A stretch of DNA of 64,000 nt from Certhia americana (Eukaryota > Chordata > Aves > Passeriformes > Certhiidae), in contig CM031866.1 of assembly GCA_018697195.1 (NCBI GenBank), positions 11,718,606 through 11,782,605 on the forward strand. Reading direction: 5' to 3'. Under the pieces are notes generated by a model. The model ran no database searches. It had not been told where the DNA came from and saw only the letters and a list, made by a program, of their open reading frames with translations. Position numbers and translations under genes: made by a program. How positions within the stretch are numbered: position 1 is the first letter of the stretch; the number at the start of each line of letters is the position of its first letter. This document shows, piece after piece, positions 10,691 through 23,159 of the stretch.

Positions 10691-13600
10691 AAGCACCAGG
10701 ATGGTTACTGTTCTCTCGTGTTGATGTTGTTTTGGAACCGGAGCAGGACGCTGACTCCTGCTCTGCTGTTACAGAGGAGAAACAGCCCTGAGCTGCAGAA
10801 TGAATTAGTAGCTAACATCACGATTACTCTTAGCTGTTAGCACAAGTTGTAGGAGGGGGGAAAAAAATGGGAGAGGGAGGAAAAAGATCCTCCTTTGATG
10901 CTGCCTAGGGAATACCGTGGAATTTAGAACAGATACCGTTGCAGACTAGCAGCATGCCTGACTGCACTTGACTTGAATCACTGGGAAGCAGCCTCATGTT
11001 GAATCATTTAAGGCTGAAGGAAGAACAGCAAAATAGTAATGGATTTGTTTACAGTGTTTCTGCATAAATGGAAAATAATATAAAGATGGTGGTATGTAAT
11101 TTGTGTTTTATTTTTAAGAAGAATTTAATCCAGGTATGTATGCTCTTTGTATTTTTGTCTAGTCTACGTACAGTTTTCTGTTTCCTTTGTTTCCTTTGCT
11201 TATTTTCATTCTGAATGTACCTCCCGCTGTTCTTTCTAATGCAAGGCATTGATTTGTAACTGATTTGCTTTCTAGTGCTATGATGTTGGTGAAACTGTCT
11301 GGGCTTCTGGAATTAACACTTCATTAAAAACTGGGGGAGGTTATTTTGTAAGGTTGGTAACTTCACAGTGTAAGTTGAGTAAGACAGTATGGTGTCAGAT
11401 TTTTCAATGAGTTGGTATGTTTAAATTGATATAAAAATATAAACAAACTAATTATGTAAATGCACGGTGAAAATATAGTATGTTTTGTTTATTTATGTCA
11501 GTACTTTTTGCCTAATTTGAGACAGGATTAGTAATAAATTAAGCTTTACAGATGCTGATGTATTTTGGGTCTTGATTAATCTCCAAGATGAACACCCTGC
11601 AGCTTTCTTTTGAAGAGGCAGCTTGCTTAGACTACATGCTTGATTCTGTTCCACAGCTAAATCTATGTTAGAATACCCTCTATTATGTACCTCCTCCAAG
11701 CCACAACCTAAAAAATCACCATAACTATTTCATACATTTTTGTCTATCATTTTAGGTTCAAGAAGATTAGTATTTTTCCTTCTGCAGTTTCAGAGGCCAA
11801 TAGTAGCTGAAACTAATGTCTTACTATGAGATTGATGGTTTATTTTGCTTTAAGAGGAATAATTATGCAGACATATAAATATGACTGTATTCTTTAGCCT
11901 ACACCTTTCTTTAGTCACCTAGCTCCTTCTGCACTTTCTTATTAATATTTTCTTTCAGCTGACATGCACTAAGTGAAATAGAACACAAAGCTATATGTCC
12001 TTAAACTAAGGACATGGATAATTGTCTTATAATGTCTAGTAAAAACATACTAAAACATATAATGCTGATTTGACTGTTCATTAGTCTTGAAATATGAATT
12101 ATGTTGCATTTCTAATTTCAATGCAGCCTCTTTAGAAGTAAGTGGTTTTTTTAATAACATGTTGATTGGAAAAGGTTTAATATTAGTTCCAGCATCTTAA
12201 TACTGCTGTTAACCCCTGGCTGACAGTAACTCTTATGCCTTAAAACATTCATTGGTGTAACATCACTTGCTTTCTGATGTGAAAATAAACTGTCTGTAAA
12301 GTTGTAGCTATTTTTCACAGAGAGGGTGACACTATACTTGTTTTCTGATTATATAAAATTATATAAAATAGATGCCTTTCTTTAGCATAATACACAACTA
12401 TGATCTGACAATTGAAAATGTAAGGTTACTTGACACATACAAATGTTCTAAAAGTCAGTGATAAATCTTACCATCTAAATCAACATGAAAAGAAGTAAGA
12501 GAATGCTGTTAAGTCTAAAAGCACTAAGAATGAGGAGTAGAATTTAAGGTTTAAAGCATGTTTCATTCATCACAAACTCCTTTTGTAAGGGATATAATGA
12601 TAGAAAATATGATTATAAATTAAAATCAGCTGTCATCTCAAAGAGAAAAGCTATGATGCAAGAGAAATGACGATTCTTTCAGGGGAATATACACAACTTG
12701 GAGAGTTGTATAAAGATTTTCTGTCACTATACCATTTGCTTGATCCTGCAGTGATGTCAGCACATTACCATAATGACTGTATATTGCTAAGTGAAAACAC
12801 TTAGGAAATCTCAGGTAAAGTACTGGGATTCCAGTGTTACACAGTAGAATACTCATAGCTCAGAGTATCTCCCAATTCACTAAAGCACCAATGAGGACTA
12901 AAAATTTCAAATTTTCCTTTAACTGTAGTGTTGTGAACATCCAGGAAGAATGTAATACAATAGCTTCTGCCTTGTGAGACCATGGCAGTTCTGAAGCATA
13001 AAAATTCTTTGGCACCTAAGAAGGTTGTTGCACTTCTTTTGTTTTTCTCACTTGTGTCATTCACTTTAGGTCAGTAGCAGAGGTCTTGCTTTCAGGTACA
13101 AATCTGAGTATCACAGTTGTCAGTGTATTGAAGCAAAGACACCAGAGGGGTTTTTTTTAAATAAAGTTTTTGCAGCAAATTTGGAAACATGTTTAATATC
13201 TACCATCCTTATCAATGAATGTCATTTCAGGTGTTAAGGATGGTTTCTATCTGTGTGTGCCTACTCATCCTAGCGTATATTGTCAACAGCACTTGTAGTA
13301 ATTTGTGCTTGCGGTATTTTTCAAATGCAAATATCACAGACGACTGCTACCATTTATCAAATGAAAGATAAATTCAATACCACTTCATTAAAAGCCCTTT
13401 TCATAACCTTTTGTTCTAAAAGTTTGATATAACTATTAGTTTATTAGATTTTAGAAAATATGTAAAATCTCTGTGTGCAGAGGAATGGAATCCAGAGGGT
13501 TTTCTTTGCCCATATAAAGTTGTTCTCTTACTGTAAACATTTCACTGGGAATTTTTTTAAGTAGTTAAAGAAATGCCTCCAAACCCTAAAGAAAGAAAAA

Positions 13601-14867
13601 AAAAAAAGAAGCTGTAGAGTGATGTAGTGCACACGTGGTCACAGAGTTCATGGTAAACTCTGAGATCTAATCTCTCTAAAAGAGAGATCTAATTCAGGGC
13701 AGTGCATTGCCTATTCCAAGGCTCAGGCCAGTACAGTTGGAGGATTAAAATTCTTACTTGAAAGAAAATGGAGAGGTTTTATGTTTTGTTTTTTAAATCA
13801 CATTTTCTGACAAAATTACTGTACTGAAAAGTTGCTGAAATTTTTGAAATGTTAGTATTAAAAGAAAATTTGAATACACTCAGTGTACTGTAAATAGTTT
13901 CTGCATATATTTTATGATATAAATTAAATCACATGGGTTCCTATTGTGTAATGTTTAAAAGACCCTCTTAAAACACAAGCAAAACTAGGGACAGAACTGA
14001 GATTAAGTAAAAATGTGTGTTGACACTGTGTTTTTAATAGGCACTATATAGGTTCTGATTATTATATAGTAGCTCTTTTATTTATGGTAATCTGACATAA
14101 TAAGCAAGCAGGTAATAGTCTAATTGAGCTAATACATGTTAGTACATTTAGTCAAATAATATTGACGCTGTTTTGCAAATCATCTGCAGTCTCTTATTCT
14201 TGTGTGCACATATACCTGACCTATGTTATCTACTGCTCTTCAGATGGGCCACATTTTACCTTTGGAATCTGGTCTATAGCTTTTGCATTTCATTATCAAT
14301 CTACTTTATTTGGCACATCTCTTCCTTTGTTTTTAATCTAGTCAAGGCCATTGACTTTTAAGAACAGTTGCTTCAAATACAAGTTTTCATATCTGTAATG
14401 TAAGTACCACACTATAGATTTTTTTCTAAAGAAATAGTGTTGTAAATGTCTTCAACAATCTTATTAGTAGTTCACAAATAATTGAATTGCAATAGCTTTA
14501 GTTGCCTTAACAAAACTTCATAGAGAAAAATGCAAATATAACCAACACAAAGGTGCAGAGAATAACGTAACTAAAAAAGTAATCCTTCAAGTTATTTTAA
14601 AATAGTGGGGTTTTCTTCCCACTATTGAAGCTTGTCTGTCTTCAACAGTAATTGCAAAAAAAACCCCCAAAAATCCTCTATTTTTCCATAGTGGTCATAG
14701 TAGTAGGGAAGCAGTGATGACTTTTCTCTCCAGAAAAATTACTCATCCTAGCTTGCTAGGAATTTACATTTTCTTCTAGGCTAATCTGAAGACAATGTAC
14801 TTCTATACTTTACAAACTAGTTTAACTGCAGCTGTTTGACTACTGAGTTAATTCACTAATGCACAAA

Positions 14868-14971
14868 GTTCTATATACGATTTCTGGGTTAGGTGTTCTT
14901 AAATCACAATGCCAGTCAGGTTCTATATACTATTTCTGGTTTAGGTGTTCTTAAATCACAATGCCAGTCAA
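14868..14971. repeat. 52-bp tandem duplication
   Basis: Two adjacent 52-base copies (14868-14919 and 14920-14971) differ at only three positions. The copies abut exactly, which indicates a recent duplication. Confidence 0.93.
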
Positions 14972-17630
14972 GTTTAAGCATGTCCTGTTTCCACCTGTTT
15001 TCCTTAAACTCTATGAGGTTGTAAGCTGACAGAAGAGATCTGTAACAGCTGTGAATGACCAGTCTTGCAATATGACTGTTTAATTTTTAGTTTGGAATCT
15101 TTAGTGTACCTCATTAATTGTATGTGCAACCTCCTCAGCACAGCAGTAGGCCTTGTGGGTTAAAAAAAAAGCAGATTGTAGGCACTTAATACTGGAGTTT
15201 GGATGGAGTTTGGAAGCAGTTTGGTGGTGAGTTTTACTTTTTACTTTCTCATAAATAGAGAAGGCATCACATTCTGAGTTAGATATGCATAAATAGCAGG
15301 ATCCATTAAGAGATATCACCAGGTGAATAAGCAGATAAAATAAACTTTCCAAATAATTTCAAAGAACAATAGGAACAGCTTGCTAGCCAAAGGGTGAGAG
15401 TGCTGATAGCACTCCATGCTCTTGTGTGAATGTTGGAGGGACTGAAGGGATAGGGCAAAAGTCTGCGGCTGTGAAAACCTGAGGAATTCTTGGAACAAAG
15501 AGTAATTACCCAAAAGAGAAAGCAGATCTCTTCATTGCTCTCATCCTTGCCTTTGCCAGGGTCTTCAGGCAGGTCATCCGCATAGCTATGCAGTGTTAAG
15601 GTAAGTGTCATTTTACCTTAAGAGATTCACAAATTACACGGATTAAAAATGTCGCTAGTTAAGACTACAAGGAGAATTTAGGAAGAATATAAAGAAGCAG
15701 ATAAGTGCTCTAATTTAAGTTCTTCTGAATTAGGTCATCTGAAATGATTGTCAGTATAATGGTCCTGTTACAGTAAATTAATGAAGCAATGTGTGTATAC
15801 TGTATACTTTTCAGGAGTGTATACTGTAATCTTTTCAAAAGGAAGGGTGCATAGGTTTCACCCAGCAGACCTGAGCTGAGGGCAAGTACACTTATGTCAA
15901 GATAACCTTATTCCCAGGCAAGCATAAGACTAGTAAAAGACCATAATTAATAAATCTGTATATCTGAATTCTGTTACTGATTCTTTATGTTCTTGATGGT
16001 GAGAGAACCTCTCTTAGCCTCAGTTTCTACAGATGCACAGTAGACTGTTTACACATTTCTTTTGTTATGTTTGATTATTTAATTTCTGTGGAGTATTTTA
16101 CACATCACAAAAATACGTTTCTGTCTGTAGAGTCTAGTGACTATTTTGTCAGTAATACAGAATGGTATTGCTGCAGTGGAAGACTTCTTGGTTTCACTTC
16201 AGTTCCTCCTACTATCTTGGTGTTGTGAACATAAACTGACATAGGGTATTTTATAGAGAGAAACTGCACTTCAATCTCACCTTCTTGCCTGTCCCCTTTC
16301 AGTACTCACAGAGCACTTGCAGTTGATTAATGGTGTAAAGGTTAACCAAGGCTATGGTTCTGCCTGGTTCTTGCTTTATAGGAAAACAGTCTGCATCCGA
16401 AAAGCTGCCTCCTACTGGAGAGAGCTGCTGCTCTACAGCTTCATTTACTAGGGTCTGAACAGAAGCTGAGCAGTGATCTAGCTATTCTATTTAAATACTG
16501 AAATAATTTTTTAAAAGATGATTCACTTCTTTTTTTTAATAAAAGCAAAGGTCTGGATTTGTTGAAGTACTTTTTTGAAATGGGTGTCTGATGTTCAGAT
16601 ATGTAACTAAAATAATCTGTTTGCTATCATTATTTAAAAAACTATCATTTTTTAACTTGGCCCACTCCTCCCCCCTTCTATCTGACACATTAGTTGTAGA
16701 ATTGGAATAAGATCCTTTGTAAATGATGTTTCCAACTGACATTTTCATTTTGACAATGATTTGTTAGCAACAAATCCAGTTGAATATGCTTGAAACCAGT
16801 CCACATTATCTGTTCACCATCAAGTTGGTCAAGAAAACTATTTTCAGATTTGTTATGGGTCAAAAGCTGATGGAAGTGTCAATATGTCCTTTCTTTATAG
16901 AAGTAGCCCATTAAGAACTTATTTTAGTTCTAGTCTCACAATCCATAACACTTTGCAGTTTCCTGCTCTATTACCATCTAGCATGAAGTCCATACCTCAC
17001 TGCTGTAACAGTGCTTCAACATGATTCCTTATGCTCAGAATGGGTTAACCCACTGATGTTGAACTTCATCATAAAAATTGTTTTATTCAATAAATAAGTA
17101 AAGTGAGAGTTTAAAAAATGAGATCATAATGGTTTATAGGGAGACCTGGATAAAACAAGAAAGTCTCTAAATGACAACTTGCAGCTCATTCAAATAGTTG
17201 ACTTAGTTTAATGTGCCTCTTGAAAGACTGGTCCTCATCTTACGGAATTTTAACCTTACATTGATTTAAAAAGTTAAGAACAACCTATGCAAATCTTTAC
17301 AGAAAGAAATGGATGAAACCTGTAATGACTCAAACTTGATTCCATGTGTAGACATGCTATTCTAGAAAATGAGTTTTTGACAAAGCAATGGTAGGCTGTA
17401 AACTGATTAACAGATCATATGACTAATTCAGCTGAGATGAAATAGAACTCGCATGAAAGAACATAAATCTGCTCCATTTAGCAGATCTCCCTGTGCTTGT
17501 AACAGTACAGCTTTTAATTCACTATGGCATTGTCAGAAACTGGGTTTAAATAAATTCAGCTCTGAATGTTCAGCTATTTGTAAAACTTTCAGTTATCTCT
17601 GATAAAAAGCATTGGTTAGACACTAGATAA

Positions 17631-17664
17631 AACAAACACACAAACACACATATATATGTATATG
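17631..17664. repeat. Simple repeat, CA-rich changing to TA-rich
   Basis: A run of aacaaacacacaaacacaca continues as tatatatgtatatg. It is an impure dinucleotide microsatellite. Confidence 0.8.
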
Positions 17665-19777
17665 GCTTGCTATGAAATACAGAGAAGCATTAAACCTTAT
17701 TCAAAATGAATGGAAATGTTCCAAATTCCAGTGATAACTGAAATAATATTTCTTGCTGCTTTTTAGACTAAGATAGGAAACAAGCCTTTGGCTTGTTTAA
17801 GCATTCTTGATTTGAAGTCATTTGAAGAATGTCCAAGTCATCTCAGTGAAGTTTATATAAGAGGGCATTTAAAAATCTGTGGCTATGTGGGCAGAGGAGG
17901 TAGGCAATCACACTTTAAATCTTGTTCAATAAATGGTTACAAGCATTTGGTGTAAGAGCTGAATGGTTAACAAGTGTTTCTACATCCAGGGACATGCCTT
18001 TGACATTGAAAAATGTCCCAGGATAGTTCCTTTCTCTGCTAATAATATGTGAAAAAAAGTTAGCCTTGGCTTCAATGGAAACTTCTCAATATTATGAGAG
18101 ATGTCATTTGCATTCCTTAAAAATTGCATGCAGACTCATTGAGCATTCTTTTGCTTCCAAATATTGCTTGCCCTTAATTTACACTTGATACATTAGGCAT
18201 AAGCCTATAAGAAAAAGAAGTGGCAAGGACTAAGCTGATGTTTATGTGTTAAAAAGTGAGTCATATCCCACAGATATTTCACCTTTTTATAAAATAATAA
18301 ATAGCCTCTTTGGGAACAGTGAAGAATGCTTTCTATTCTTCTGTTCACTCTGCATCCCAATTTTGTTATAACTGGAAAAGAAATGAGTCTGTTTACATCC
18401 TCTGTTCCAGGATTCTAGAAGCCAACCAAGCTTTTAACAGCTTTGCCTGTGCTCTAAGCAGCACAGTGCATTTTGCTGCTGCAGTATTTATTAGGGGTTA
18501 GTGTTTATTATTTACCATTACATATGTGTATATATGTAATGAGTATATAGAGAGATTATAGTAGTAGGGTCAATGAAGACAAATTATGCAATGTAAAGAC
18601 CAGATCTTGAGGTGTGTCAGTGGCCCATGATGTTTCATAAAGTGCCAGGATGTTTGCAGACAAGGACAGTTCTTATTCTCTACTCCTAAAACATGGATCA
18701 ACTTTTATCCCTTTACATACCCTGTATCTAAACAGACTTCTTATTCTGCCAAAGAATTTTTAGCTGCTTTAGAAAGCAAAATAGCCATTTTAAGAACTTC
18801 TTTCTTTGATGGGTTTTTCAGAGCTGGAGTTTTCTGAGCTGGTTGTCTTCTTTTTATTCTGCAGCTATGAAACTGGAAGGTGAATGATATGCTGTACAGA
18901 AAAATACATGGACATGTTTAAAATGTATTGACTATGTTTGTATGGAATACAAGCTTTTGTTTTATGGAATAGGAACTTCCAGATACCTCATGGAAGCATT
19001 TAGACTTCTTTTAGATTTTTCTTTTCCTGTTGTAATATCACCGGTTTATGTCCTGCAACATGTAAACCATGTTTTGTGTAGGTTTGGAGGGTTTTTTTTT
19101 CTGTTACCAGAAAAATGTCAGATTTAATAACCTGGATGACAATTTTCATTAGTTGTCATTATTTTCTGTTACATTCTATGAGTGATTTTCTTTTTACTTC
19201 TTAAAGAAGGGAAACCAAGAAGATAAACCCACTTTTGATCCCTGGCTTATCATAGCATGCTACAGTCTGGTATCAAAGCAACTATTTCACAAACCATAGT
19301 CATATACATAATTCAATCTCAAGATAGAACAACCCTTCATGGATACAATAGTCACTTGTACCTGAATCCTACCTTGTTCCAAAAGACAAAGCAAGAGAGA
19401 ACTTTCTACTTTTGTTTTACTAGCTAGTAACCATTTGTTATCCTGTCAGTTTTTTTGATCACTGCCATATATCATATGGATCTAAATTGAAATGTCAGTA
19501 CTCTAAAAGGAAGTAGAGAGAAATTTAAACTGAATATCTCTGTTAAAGTCAGAGAATTAAACTGGAGGAAGAAGCCTGTAAATAAGTATAGCTTATTAAT
19601 TGTTGCTAACAATATTGCCTAGAACTGTTTTGAGCTTCAATTATTCATGAAAAAATCTAGTCAGAAAATTATGGGGAATCATCTCTGTTTTCACTGTAAC
19701 CTAGTTAAAACATTGTCAGTATTATTGAATGATAAGTTTTCTTGGCAGCCATTGTAATGTCGTTCCCTCCTTTTTAG

Positions 19778-20022
19778 ACACATCAAGAAGCCATGTGCAA
19801 CAGAGTGAGATTTTGAAAGACATACAAAACCTCTTCAGGATTTTGTTTCAAACAAGCAGATGTGTGATTTTTTTTTTTCTATCACATTATTCCAGAACAT
19901 CAGTAGTTTTTATGGCAATAGTCTCCATTGAAACATTTGCTAATGATCCTTTTGGAGATACAAATATTTCTCTGGATCAAAAATTGTGTTTTGTGGAAAC
20001 AGCTTAAAATAAATTACACTCC
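19778..20022 (+). promoter_or_regulatory. UNC13C: Probable 5' leader of the brain-type UNC13C mRNA, with a short upstream ORF
   Basis: Two acceptor-like sites precede the coding start: a pyrimidine-rich tttttag ending at 19777, and one ending in cag at 19895 behind a T-rich tract. Either could begin the coding exon. A 31-codon upstream ORF starts with ATG at 19912 and stops at TAA 20005-20007. It is in the same frame as the main ORF and ends 15 nt before its ATG. That in-frame stop makes ATG 20023 the first possible start in this frame. Confidence 0.5.
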
Positions 20023-22996
20023 ATGGTTTCTGCCCTCTTCAAGAGCCTAATCTCATCTTATATATATAAGATTTGCAAAGGAATGTTTACAAAGAAATCG
20101 GGAAATAGTACAAAAAGGAAAGAGAGTTGTCAGAGCAAAAAGGAACAAGATTTAACTCAGATTGGACAAACAAAAAATCCAAAATTTTCAAATACTTTAA
20201 AAAGCACCGTTAAAAAGATTGCCAAGTGCCCATCTGCTCGCAACTTATCAACTGAAGAAGAGGAAAGCAATAGAGAATTTTCACTTTCTCCAACATTCAG
20301 TTACAGAGTTGCTATTGCCAATGGACTTCAAAGGCATATTTTTGTAGCAAACACTAATAATGAAGATATAGTTCAAGACCTGTCTTCAAATGATAGCTCA
20401 AATTCTGAGTCGCTAAGTGAAGTGAAAACTAATAGCAAGAAAAACGAATACTTATCCCACACAATGCCTGTGAGACGCAACAGGAAAAGCTTGAGCAGCC
20501 TCGCGGCCTCTGATGGAAGCTCAGATGGAGAACGCACTTTACACACACTGAAGCTGGGAGCCTTAAGAAAACTAAGGAAATGGAAAAAGAGCCAAGAATG
20601 TGTCTCATCAGACTCAGAGCTAAGTTCATGGAGGAAAACATGGGGGTTAAGAAGTAAATCTCTGGACAGAACTGGCCGTCACCAGAAATCAAATACTCTT
20701 GAACCTGGCTTTAGTTCGACAGGTTGTATTAGCCAAACCCATGATGTGATGGAAATGATCTTTAAAGAACTTCAGGGAATAAGCCAAATTGAAACAGAAC
20801 TCTCTGAATTAAGAGGGCATGTTAATGCTCTGAAACAATCAATTGATGAAATTTCTAGTAGTGTAGAAGTTGTGCAAAATGAAATTGAACAATTGCGAAC
20901 TGGATTTGTACAGTCCAGAAGAGAAACTCGGGACATTCATGACTACATTAAGCAGATAGGCCATCCAGGAAACAAAGCAAGTCTTAGGTTTCTAAATGTG
21001 CCTGAGGAGCGACTTGAAAAAGCTGAAAGCATAGTTTACAAAATATTAATGGAAAAAATGGGATTCTCAGAGGCACAAAGCACTATTAAAATTGAGTTTG
21101 CCCAAAGGCTTGGGCAGCAAAGGGACTGTCCAAATGCAAAGCCAAGACCCATTCTTGTTTACTTTGAGTCATCACAACAGAGAGATTTGATTTTAAAGAA
21201 GTCTTATAAACTTAAGGGAACTGGCATTGGAATTTCTACAGATATATTTTCCCATGAAATAAAAGATAAAAAAGAAAGAGGACTGCCTTCTTCTCAGACA
21301 TATGAAAGCATGGATATGAAACTTTTAAATGTAGAGACAAAATCTAAACTGCATGACTGGGAGTCACCTGACAGTGATAAAGACTTGGAATCAGATATAA
21401 ACAAGAACAGTTATGCAAAAATATCTAAATCAGCATTTCAGATAAAAACAAGCACTACAAAGGGGACTACTGAGCCCCTGAACACTAAAGACCTTGACAG
21501 AACTGCTGATAATATCACCTTTTCACACAGAAGAAGTTATGACAATCAGTCACCAGAATTTGACACTATGGAAAAACAATCAAAGACTTATTATTCAGAT
21601 GTGACTCCTTTATGGCATTTACAGAATGACTTTGCAACACCAAAGCTTAGCCATTCAGAATCAGATTTCTCAAAATTGTGTCAGTCTTACTCTGAGGATT
21701 TTTCTGAAAATCAGTATTTTAGCAGAACAAATGGCAGTTCATTGTTGTCTTCCTCTGACAGAGAACTTTGGCAGCGAAGGCAAGATGATTCTCTAAACTG
21801 GTACGGCAGTTCCCAGGAACAGACATTTGTCCAAGACATGCAACAGTTTCCAGAGCAAAATGAAGCAGGGAACATAGAAACTGTTGATAGCGGAGTAAGC
21901 AATGGAATAATTTGTGTATCTGAAGACATAAACCATTATGATGATAGTCAGCTTTCTTTACAGGATGATCTTTCCCCATGGAAAAACTGGAATCAATTGG
22001 AACAAGGGACAGATTTGGGCATAGACTCATCCACACAGGAAGTTTTTGTGTATGATATGAGCAGCCCTTCAGACCAACAGACAGATTTTGGAAAGGGACA
22101 AAGTTCTGACCTCCAATATGATACTGAAAGCTATGATTTCACTCTAGATGGTACTTCTCCATCATGTCCAGGCCTTGACAGTGAAACACAAAGCCAGTGG
22201 ACTGGTCAGTATGATGATTATCAGGAAACAAATTCTATCTCCTCTTACCAGAATCAGAACAGATTGCCTATGATGTACCGAAGTCAAAGTGAACTACCGA
22301 GTGATGACTCAGAGGAAACCGCCCCTAAATCATGGCACAGCCGATTAAGCATAGATCTTTCTGATAAGACTTTCAGCTTTCCTAAATTTGGATCTACGCT
22401 TCAGCGTGCTAAGTCAGCTTTAGAGGTAGTCTGGAATAAAAGTACACAAAGTTTAAGTGGGTATGAAGACAGTGGATCGTCTTTTATGGGAAGGTTTAGA
22501 ACATTGTCTCAGTCTACTGCAAATGAATCAAGTACAACACTCGATTCTGATGTTTATGCTGAGCCTTACTGCTACAAAGCAGAGTATGAGGAAGAATTAA
22601 TTGAACCATCTGGTGAGAATGAAACAGACTATGTAGAAGTAATGGAACAAGTTCTTGCTAAATTAGAAAATAGAACTAATAGTAGTGAAACTAGTGAGCA
22701 GGTCCAAGAGTATGAACTGGATCAGTCTTTGTATGAAACTCCATATGCAATGCTACCAGAGGAACAATATGACACACAGTTTGAGAGTGTGATCAGTGAA
22801 GAGATATTGGAAGTTGAAAGTGATGTGGCTCCTGAAGTACAAATACAGGAGGATGAAAACCAGAATGTCCCAGAGATGATTACTGAAGTTACTGAAATTC
22901 CAAAGAAAAAAAGAATACGACCATCATTTAAAGAGGCCGCTTTAAAAGCATATAAGAAACAAATGAATGATTTGGAGGAGAAGATCATTGCTGGAG
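20023..22996 (+). CDS. UNC13C: UNC13C giant first coding exon (brain-type N-terminus)
   Basis: UNC13C/Munc13-3 primes synaptic vesicles by opening syntaxin at the presynaptic active zone. This exon gives residues 1-991 plus one base of the next codon. The start is ATG after an in-frame stop at 20005. The donor is GGAG|gtaata at 22997; without splicing the frame stops 10 codons later at 23026. Domains: no C2A domain; a basic helix with Trp at 176-191 ([13 protein letters not shown]); coiled coil about 242-312; a LINE-1 ORF1p-like segment about 318-415; long Ser/Asp/Glu-rich disordered stretches; a well-conserved block about 770-850 ([17 protein letters not shown] onward); and a final basic/amphipathic helix 964-988. 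The sequence follows mammalian UNC13C closely from start to end, as I remember it. There is no frameshift or internal stop. Confidence 0.98.
20746..21267 (+). other. UNC13C: Coiled coil plus LINE-1 ORF1p-like domain within UNC13C (residues 242-415)
   Basis: Seen: a heptad-rich helix (about 242-312, [14 protein letters not shown] and onward) is followed by LRFLNVPEE (321-329), [10 protein letters not shown] (355-364), KPRPILVYF (373-381), a [18 protein letters not shown] segment (385-402) and [10 protein letters not shown] (404-413). Known: LINE-1 ORF1p has a coiled coil, an RRM-like domain opening with LR..G.PE, then A-H/Q-R-x-G, a R/K-P-R-P-I-I-V-x-F strand, and a C-terminal domain with K-x-x-I.IS.D. 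The order, spacing and key residues match. Inference: this part of the giant exon derives from, or shares ancestry with, an ORF1p-type RNA-binding protein. Profile comparison is needed to settle it. Confidence 0.6.
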
Positions 22997-23153
22997 GTAA
23001 TAGTGTTTTAATACTGTCTTTTAAGTAAAACATTGTTGCCATTAGAGCTGGACATTGATTTTTGTATAGTACCTTTTCTTGCTCCCATTGAATTCAACAA
23101 TACCAATTCTGCTTATGTCTGGTTTTGTTTAGAGGGTGAAATAGTTTTATAGA

Positions 23154-23159
23154 AATAAA
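23154..23159 (+). promoter_or_regulatory. UNC13C: AATAAA polyadenylation signal in the first intron after the giant exon
   Basis: AATAAA lies 126 nt after the read-through stop at 23026-23028. If used, it would give a short mRNA encoding only the N-terminal 991 residues plus ten intron-derived residues. Such hexamers are frequent in AT-rich introns. Confidence 0.25.

Larger units (their letters stand above)
10900..19770 (+). other. Intron or 5' region; no gene recognised
   Basis: AT-rich sequence. It contains a period-24 duplication at about 15793-15840, a 52-bp tandem duplication at 14868-14971, a CA/TA simple repeat at 17631-17664 and a small hairpin (atctctct/agagagat) near 13670-13690. 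Open frames are short and unlike known proteins. Confidence 0.55.

Noticed and set aside
10315..10840. Several overlapping open frames on both strands at 10.4-10.8 kb (up to 133 codons)
   Set aside because: GC-rich composition again; no domain or splice structure supports coding.
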